A stretch of DNA of 64,000 nt, taken from Brachynemurus nebulosus (Eukaryota > Arthropoda > Insecta > Neuroptera > Myrmeleontidae). Location: NCBI GenBank assembly GCA_035578155.1, contig JAPWDM010000008.1, positions 28,814,280 to 28,878,279 of the forward strand, read 5' to 3'. Both the position numbers and the translations under genes were made by a program. The notes beneath the pieces are model-generated. The model was not told the DNA's origin. It ran no database searches and saw only the letters and a list, made by a program, of their open reading frames with translations. Below, in pieces: positions 57,247 to 64,000 of this stretch (position 1 is the first letter of the stretch; the number at the start of each line of letters is the position of its first letter).

Positions 57247-58124
57247 ATTTGAGTTCCGCTCGCGTGACTTTTATATCGCAAATTAAGTTTCTTGCGTAAA
57301 CTTGCATAGAAAAAGGGAATTTGATACGATTTTCGCACTTATGCCAATTGAAAGTTAGAATGTATAAAGTTATTTGAAAGTTAGCCTAGAAATGCACACT
57401 GGTGGTTACAGGAAAGAGATAGTTGCGTTCCTTCTGATAATACTAGCTGTGCTTTTAACTTTTGAAAATCATTGAAAAAATTTTTTTTGATCTTACTGAG
57501 AAAATGAGAGAGAAAACTAAAGCGTTATTAGACATTGTTATTAATTTGTGTTTATTGTCTCATGTACTTTACTTGCAAAACTATTGAATATGGAAAACAC
57601 TGTACAGAATTTGGATACCACTAAAACAGATACATATTTACTTTTTATAGATAGTACTAAAATAAAATTGTGTACCCAAGTATCAAATTACCAACAATTA
57701 AAAATTCGTGTTTTATGACAGTTAAAAGATTTTTTTTAATTTTTGAAACTAATGGAAGTTTTTTTTTGTGTAACTTTTCGTTGTTTTGTTGTGTTCTTTT
57801 TTTGGTTTGTTTGGTAATTCATAAATGTAGTTTTTAATGTAATTTGTTACTAAATTAATAATGTGTAATGCAGATACTAATATCAGAGTTATGGTTTTTG
57901 CAATATTTAGAATGTACTGTGATATAAAAAACTACAAAATTTTAAAAACTAAAAAAAATATTTCATAAACTTATTTTAATCAGAATTTATTAAAAACGTG
58001 TTCGTTTTTCTTTGTACAATACAGTACATATGAGTTTGATAATCAACACATGTTTACGTGTGTTTACATATATAGTAACATAAAAAAATTTTTTTTTTTT
58101 TATTAAAAAAAATTTTTTTTATTA
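57247..58124. other. Intergenic AT-rich stretch, nothing recognised
   Basis: No supported coding, RNA gene or terminal repeats. Confidence 0.5.
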
Positions 58125-58126
58125 TA

Positions 58127-58309
58127 CAGGGTGCGAATAATTTTAGTTTGGTCAGAGGCGTATTCAGGAAAATTTATATTAAACAACGAGCGGGCTGGGA
58201 TGCGATTTTTTCAGATAGCGAATTCCGAAAAAAAATTCATGTCTTCGGCAATTATACATCGAGATAAACCATCTGTCAAAAGGCGGAGAGTTATTTACTT
58301 TACACCCTG
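58127..58309. mobile_element. 183-bp mariner-like MITE with TA duplication
   Basis: CAGGGTG ... CACCCTG ends, TA on both sides (58125-58126, 58310-58311). It lies at the edge of the repeat shared with 46.1 kb. The 101-codon frame crossing it is a chance ORF. Confidence 0.6.
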
Positions 58310-58469
58310 TATATACCTTCACCCTTCTCTCAAGAACATGGAAAGTGAGACAGGAATATACAAATATCTCCAAAGTAAGGCAAAAGCACTTCAAAACAAG
58401 TGTAATGTTCTTAAAAGTAAGAGCAAGACACTTTGACTAGTTGCGTTACGAATGCTCCCATTATTGAGT

Positions 58470-59186
58470 ATGAAGATTAGACAAGGAGTCGAAACTCAGT
58501 GTATTCAAAAAAATGTTCAAATCAAAGATGGCACTCGTGTTCGTACGATACGAAAGCGGTACAGTACTTATTCTCAAATGGAACACTCTCAAATGGAAAC
58601 GCGAGCTTCTATATTATCTTTGTTAGATAATATACGGCTTTTGAATAGAATCTTCTGGAATCTTTTTCAATTTTCAACTCAGTTATAAAGTGGGTTTTTC
58701 GCTCGTTTTTAAAATAAACTTAACAATTTTTATTTTGCGTCGCGTCATTTATATTGTATATTATATAATTCGCTGACGTCACTATATAAAATCGGAGTCA
58801 GTACCATTGGATATCCGCCGTATAAAGTAATTTAAACTATAAGAGTTTATTTCATACATATGTAATTTCTATGTATTTCCTTATTATTAAATATCATCAA
58901 CCGACATTGGTGATTCTCAAATGGAAACACTCACTTCCCCAGTCCCGGCGTGTTTCTATTTGAGAATAAGTACTGTAGTTACATTCTGTTTTATCCGTTT
59001 TATGTTACTATATTCGGTATATTCACATCAGTATTTTGAGATTATTAACGCCGCCAGTGGTAAAAAAAGAAAGCCCTTATATTTACCATTTTCCTGACCA
59101 GTTTTGTCAATTCCTCTCATATGAGTTAGTCTCCATCTTATAATACTCCATTACATTGAGTTTCGTCTCACTTGTCTAATCTCCAT
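58470..59186. mobile_element. Inverted-repeat element just upstream of YJU2
   Basis: atgaagattagacaagg...gaaactcagtg at 58470 pairs with cattgagtttcg...cttgtctaatctccat at 59150-59186. Inner motifs cagtacttattctcaaatgg and ctatttgagaataagtactg also pair. It ends about 130 bp before the YJU2 ATG, so it may contribute to its promoter. Confidence 0.55.
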
Positions 59187-59316
59187 AGATGAAAACATCA
59201 AATGACATCGAAACTTAAGCAAAATTAATATAACCTAAAACTATCAAATATATTGAAGTGTCATATCAGTTTCTAATTTCTTTAAATTTCGTATTACATA
59301 AAACTAATTCAGGAAA

Positions 59317-59340
59317 ATGTCAGAAAGAAAAGTTTTAAAT
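59317..59340 (+). CDS. YJU2: YJU2 exon 1
   Basis: Codes MSERKVLN; start context ggaaaATGT; donor GTAAGT at 59341. A pyrimidine-poor AG at 59312 lies just upstream. Confidence 0.93.
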
Positions 59341-62300
59341 GTAAGTGAAAACTGAAAAGGAATTCAACATTTTTTATTTTAAATGAAAAATAAAATATAT
59401 CTCAATTTTTTATATTTTAGAAATACTATCCTCCAGATTTCGATCCGTCGAAAATACCTCGTATGAAATTACCCAAAAACAGACAGTACACTGTTCGATT
59501 GATGGCTCCGTTTAATATGCGTTGTAAAACTTGTGGCGAATATATTTATAAAGGCAAAAAGTTTAATGCTAGAAAAGAAGACGTCGAGAATGAAGATTAC
59601 CTAGGCATCCGTATTTATCGATTCTACATAAAAGTACGTAAAAATATTTTTTTGGAATTACGTATAATATAGCAACTGTGTCAACGTCAAACATTTTCAA
59701 TTACTGGGCCTGTTCCCGCATAAAAATTTTTAATATTTTATAAGTAACAACATTTAGAAGTCGTTTCCGTACATTTTTCTAAATTAAGAGTTGTTTAACG
59801 TTGACACAGCAGTAATATTTACTAACAATAATTTATAAAATTAATTAACTAATTTGATTTTTAGTGTACGAGATGTCTTCAGGAAATTTCTTTTAAAACA
59901 GATCCCAGAAATACTGACTATGAAATAGAAGCGGGTGCTACACGTAATTTTATGGCTTTAAAGTTAGCCGAAGAACAAGCTCAAAGAGAGGAAGAGGAAT
60001 TAAGAGATGAAGAAGCAAATAATCCGATGAAACTACTTGAAAATCGTACCGAACAATCAAAAAATGAAATTGAATTATTAGAATCGTTAGAAGAATTGAA
60101 AGATTTAAATCGTCGACATCAAAATATTGATTATGATTCCATGCTACAACAGTTTGACACTAAAGAGACGGCTAAAGAACGGGAAGAACGACTACAAAAG
60201 CTTGATGAAGAGTATATAAAGTAATTTATTTTTAAATTTTTTTTTTTTTATATTGGTCAGACCAAGCCTTAAGCGTATATGTAAAAAATTGTGGATAGCA
60301 GTGTGCTTGAGTGTGGTTCGATAGTGCTTAAGTGTGTCAGTCACACAACAACTATAGCCGTGTTCAGATCGATTGTTATCAATCACTTTCAACAATAAGC
60401 GAATACATACATATATAGTAATATGCAGGTACCGAAACACTAGCATACATATACAGTGCAGTCCTCTCTTTCAAGAAACAGAGTGTGACGTTGATACACA
60501 CACAAGCGTACATTACGTATACATTGATACGAGATTTATGTTGTAACGTGTTGTGCGTTTGGAGTGGAAGACAAATTAGGTCATTTGTGACGTAAGCTTT
60601 TGTCCACATCGAGAAAGCTAGTATAGAGATACGAAGTTTGTTTCTGAATATTCTGTGGGTCAGACTGGCCGTAGATTTTCTTCTAATACTAAAAATTACT
60701 CGTCGATTGCTAATCATATTATTAACAGACCATATAATTTCGATTTATCTAAAAAATTTGAAATCCGCCATCTTAGCAGTAAGGGTCGCAAACTAGACAT
60801 TTTAGAAGCATTATCTACCGCGCAGTTCCATATTCAACACCATGTTACACTCAATGATTGTGCGCAATTCCCCTATCTAGAAGAATGCAAAAATTTGATG
60901 AATATGATCTTAAATCAATTTTAATATAACATTCGCCACGCTAACATCTTAAGTGCAATTACTTTATAAATAATATTATTCAGTGGTTTTCTTTGTTTCA
61001 ATTTGTTAAATACATAATAATTATAAAATTTGTAATTTTTTAATTTTAAAATTTCAAAAAAGAATTTATCTACAATTTCGTAAAAATCTCAATGAACAAT
61101 TATGTGTTTTGTGCTTTGTTTAAATTATTGTTTTTATTTGACCGTATTTTGGTCTCTTTTTTGTTTGGAAAATATTCTATTTGAATTCTACAAAATCCTT
61201 TGTGTCGCAATCCCGTTGAACTGTTTTATTGCATGTATTACTCCATGCCTCCATGGTGTATATTTTCGTATCGTTTTAATATGTTTTTTCAAAATTTTTT
61301 GATTTTTATAATGAGCCATTTTCTCAAAATATCTACATCTCTATGATTGAAATTTTAATTTAAAAATTGCTATGTAACCGCATGAGAAAATTGTTTAACA
61401 CCAGGGCGACGACACGGGTTATTCGGAACTACATCTCTATAGTTGGAATATTAATTTCTAAAAAACAAACAATATTTCTAGGTAACCGAATTGGAAAATT
61501 TCGTTGCTAAAGTGGAATTAACAGAAGGTGATTTTTGGTTGGTTAAATTATTATAGACATATATTCCCAAATACCTGTGTCGCCGCCCTGGTGACAAATT
61601 GCTACATATTTGAGAAAATGGTCCATTTCTTTTTGTTTAAATTTTGTTATTTTCCACAACACACTTTAATCGCTTAATTTTGGTTTTCAATTTTGGCATG
61701 TAGATCATTGATTTTTGTTCTTTGATCTATATTCTTTGATTTCGTTTTGCAGGAAGTCGTTTTTTCTTTATTATTATTAAATTGTGTATTTTATTAGCTA
61801 TTCTCATATTTAATGTTGTTTTGTATTAATTTTTTTTAAAATTTCATTTTCACATTACGCCTAATACGTGGAATAAAAATTATTTTTGCAAATTATTTCT
61901 TAACGGAAGAATCTAGTTTATTCATTAACAAGGAAACATTCCGACGTATCCCTCTCCGATTCAAACCTTATAATGTTGTTCTGTTTATTAGTAATTTACT
62001 ATAAAACTAATAACATCTTTCATGATTTTTCACCCCGAAAATAATACCGTTGGTCTCAATTAATTACTGAAACTGCAATTATGTGAAACTTAAAAAAGCA
62101 CCTCTTTAGAGCCTAAAGTTTGAGTAGTGGTTTCACCCCCCCTAGAAATGTTTTTCCGCAGATAAACAAAATACTTGTATTTTAGATTTCAACATATCTT
62201 AATACTATCGAAATCGGAGAGGGGCACCAGGGAATGGGGCAATGGAAACTAATATGTAAATTAAGGGGGTGATTCACCCCCGCAATATTGCTCAAACTGA

Positions 62301-63781
62301 ATTCTGAATTCAAGAATATTATTTATATGCTACTCTAACTGTCTTAAACTATTCACCAAAAAAAAGAAGTTCTTGAACTATTCAAATAGTACGATTATGA
62401 CGATACAGTTAGCCCCTGCTTAATTACCCCTAAACTTAATATTACGGAACTGAGCAAAAACAGGTCGATTAAATTTTTTTACGTAGATTCAAAATCTGCA
62501 AACAAAATTATAATATTTTTTATTTTTCACCCCCCTTTTGCAAAATTAACCCCTAGCCACCCCTGTTGATGTAATTTGAACCATAGAACACTAGAAGCAA
62601 ACTAAAATAAAAAAGTGTAGCTCGCTTGGTGTCATTTGTTGGTCTGTCACAGCTTAAGGCATTTAGTCAGTCGGTGTCGGTCACCGAATACACTACGATT
62701 GGTATGTATTGTAATACCATTATTGCTTAAGCTGCACGTTGGTCTATCTGATAATACGTGTTTTGTAGTTGTGTGTGTGAATACGCACACAGAAGCAAGC
62801 ATCAAACCAACACCACTGCAAACATTGTGTACCCACACAACATAGTAATGGGAAGGATTTTACGTCACTTTTCTGCTACACTCGGAATACTAATTATCAT
62901 AATAGTAGTTTGGCCCCTTAATTTGAACAGATTGCATACCAATAGATAGTTCTTTAAAAAAGAACAACATCACCAATTTAAACTTTTGCTCTATCTCTTA
63001 CCATTTTCAAGATATTTGCAAAATTAAATTTTTACCCCAATTTTTTAAGGGTGATTTCACCCCTTTAGACTGGTTTTCCACAGATAAAAAAATACAGGTG
63101 TCTTAGATTTTGACAAAGAATAACATATCACGGTATCATCGAAATCGGTGAGGAGCACCTCGGAATGTTTCCTTGTAAGAAATTGTGATATTTTTTGTAG
63201 TTTTAATTGAGAATATTGCAAAATTCCTCAGTAAAATTTTAAACGGGGATTCCCAACAATTCTCACCCTGCAATTTTAGAAAGACCTCTGCGTACTACAT
63301 AAATTTCTCTTTTTTAAATATTAGACAAGTATTATAAGAATCTTTTCCTCTTTTATTTTGTAGAACAATAAAATTTTCTTCATCAAATAAGAAGAAAGTG
63401 GTTGTTGAAGAAGAGATCATCGAAGAAGTTCCAGATACAGAAACTACATTAGATTCTTCAAATTATAATAATTCCGCTTCATCAATAGAAAATAACCATA
63501 AAGACAGTAAAGAAAACAATTTAGGCAAACATAAATCAGAGTGGTCTAAAAGTGTTGGAATTATTCCGAGAAAGAAACAACAAATGCAGTTTGTAAAATT
63601 GAAAAAAACCGAAACAAATAATAACACAGCGAATGGTAAAAATGATAAAATAAAAGTGACTGTAGAAGTTACGGACAGTAAAAATGGCCAGTTACAAGAA
63701 CCACAAAACATTTCTAAACCGGAAACAAGTGGCCTATCTTTAATAGGTGACTATAGTAGCAGTGATGGTGAATCATCATAG
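59317..63781 (+). CDS. YJU2: YJU2 (CCDC94/CWC16) spliceosome step-1 factor, 4 exons
   Basis: Exons 59317-59340, 59421-59633, 59865-60220 and 63364-63781 join in phase to 336 aa, close to the 323 aa of human YJU2 as I recall it. It starts [20 protein letters not shown], the almost invariant N-terminus. Zinc-binding cysteines are [20 protein letters not shown] and CTRC. GATRNF and [11 protein letters not shown] blocks follow, then a charged coiled-coil (to about 215), a lysine-rich [11 protein letters not shown] region and a [11 protein letters not shown] tail. Known: YJU2 joins the Prp19-activated spliceosome and promotes branching in the nucleus. Nothing in the sequence is broken. Confidence 0.96.
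59421..59633 (+). CDS. YJU2: YJU2 exon 2 (first zinc half-site)
   Basis: Acceptor tatattttag; donor GTACGT at 59634. It codes [20 protein letters not shown] through IRIYRFYIK, including CKTC. Confidence 0.95.
59865..60220 (+). CDS. YJU2: YJU2 exon 3 (second zinc half-site, coiled coil)
   Basis: Acceptor gatttttag; donor GTAATT at 60221. It starts [20 protein letters not shown], continues with [17 protein letters not shown] and the [17 protein letters not shown] helix. Confidence 0.95.
60640..60924 (+). pseudogene. Penelope-like element remnant: GIY-YIG-type endonuclease end
   Basis: Within YJU2 intron 3. Reads [50 protein letters not shown] and a C-terminal ..[14 protein letters not shown].. 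to TAA at 60922-60924. The (Y)VGQTGRRF start, [16 protein letters not shown] and terminal LND pattern is that of the GIY-YIG domain that follows RT in Penelope-like elements. The RT is missing; shortened relative to the family. Confidence 0.6.
60925..61927 (+). other. YJU2 intron 3, AT-rich, no gene seen
   Basis: Only a hydrophobic 66-codon frame of low complexity; not called. Two segments with acatctctat(g/a)(a/g)ttg at about 61329 and 61430 are a minor duplication. Confidence 0.5.
61928..63176. mobile_element. Foldback TIR element, second copy of the ACAAGKAAAC family, interrupted
   Basis: ACAAGGAAACATTCCGACG at the left is mirrored by ...cggaatgtttccttgt. The interior is colinear with 13695-14619 (gggtgattcaccccc, taacccctagccaccc, atttgaacagattgcatacc). 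It lies in YJU2 intron 3 and is split by a 337-bp insertion. Confidence 0.72.
62582..62918. mobile_element. 337-bp insertion with 10-bp target duplication
   Basis: TAATTTGAAC stands at 62572-62581 and 62919-62928, while the sister foldback copy near 14360 has a single copy of the site (aatttgaac). The ends (catagaacac... and ...tggcccct) are not inverted repeats and there is no poly-A. A 9-10-bp duplication is like Mutator-type elements, but the class is unproven. Confidence 0.65.
63364..63781 (+). CDS. YJU2: YJU2 exon 4 (C-terminal)
   Basis: Acceptor tattttgtag. It codes [17 protein letters not shown], an acidic/Asn-rich region, [18 protein letters not shown], and ends [13 protein letters not shown] with TAG at 63779-63781. 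Confidence 0.93.
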
Positions 63782-64000
63782 TAGTTATGTATAAAAACGG
63801 GTTTAACATAAATGTAAATATTTTCATAGATATACTTTACTAACTAAAAAAAAATATCAGGTCATGTATTGGCAACGCCAAGATCTCACTCGCGCCTCTG
63901 GTGGTAAAATATCCCTTTATTAGTGTTTTAAGGTAGTTACCGCGACATTCAACTTTTCGACAGATTAGTTTCAAATTTTAATAGTATAAAGAAGAATACT
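63782..64000 (+). other. 3' flank of YJU2
   Basis: AT-rich 3' UTR candidate; no canonical AATAAA in the first 100 bp, only variants such as tataaaa. Nothing else recognised to the window end. Confidence 0.4.

Noticed and set aside
58131..58688. Plus-strand frames of 101 and 78 codons upstream of YJU2
   Set aside because: They run through a MITE, a shared repeat and an inverted-repeat element.
61102..61302. Hydrophobic 66-codon frame in YJU2 intron 3
   Set aside because: T-rich low complexity giving chance Phe/Leu/Cys content; no signal or homology.

Overview
The window is nuclear DNA of an AT-rich, repeat-loaded animal genome, most likely an insect or other arthropod. The evidence is spliced genes with GT-AG introns, an animal IRAG/JAW1-family gene, a YJU2 splicing factor, a C2H2 zinc-finger gene, R4/Dong-, I- and Jockey-type non-LTR retrotransposons, and a dense load of small TIR elements and (TA)n/(TAA)n microsatellites. 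The species cannot be named from sequence alone. All calls come from reading the sequence; no database search or folding program was run.

Host genes. (1) An IRAG/JAW1 (MRVI1/LRMP family) gene on the + strand runs across the left half. Eight exons with matching splice phases lie between 4930 and 35673, and a possible first coding exon is at 87-154. It encodes a Ser/Thr-rich N-terminus, a coiled-coil core with the family's conserved block, an R-R-R-x-S motif and a C-terminal tail anchor. One intron is 20.1 kb and filled with transposons. (2) A C2H2 zinc-finger gene on the - strand (42876-44132) has its last finger cut by a 2.1 kb hAT-like insertion. (3) YJU2 (CCDC94), + strand, four exons from 59317 to 63781, is complete.

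Mobile DNA. From left to right: an intact Jockey reverse-transcriptase fragment with an 11-bp target duplication sits inside a TIR element (1777-4754). Introns then carry many foldback, mariner-like and hAT-like MITEs, several with exact target duplications. A TIR element in one IRAG intron carries a tRNA-Thr(AGU)-like gene and an inverted truncated copy (30920-31728). A block at 46.5-53.4 kb is built on (TAA)n microsatellite: a near full-length R4/Dong-clade element with restriction-like endonuclease, a 5'-truncated RNase-H-bearing I-group element whose 3' UTR is a run of strong hairpins, and a 63-bp stub of that same 3' end. A Penelope-like GIY-YIG remnant and another foldback element lie in the last YJU2 intron.

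The most interesting observations are the hAT interruption of the zinc-finger gene, which can be reconstructed from its target duplication; the hairpin train plus covarying terminal hairpin of the I-group element; the shared use of (TAA)n by two retrotransposon groups; and the tRNA-like genes inside a DNA transposon.
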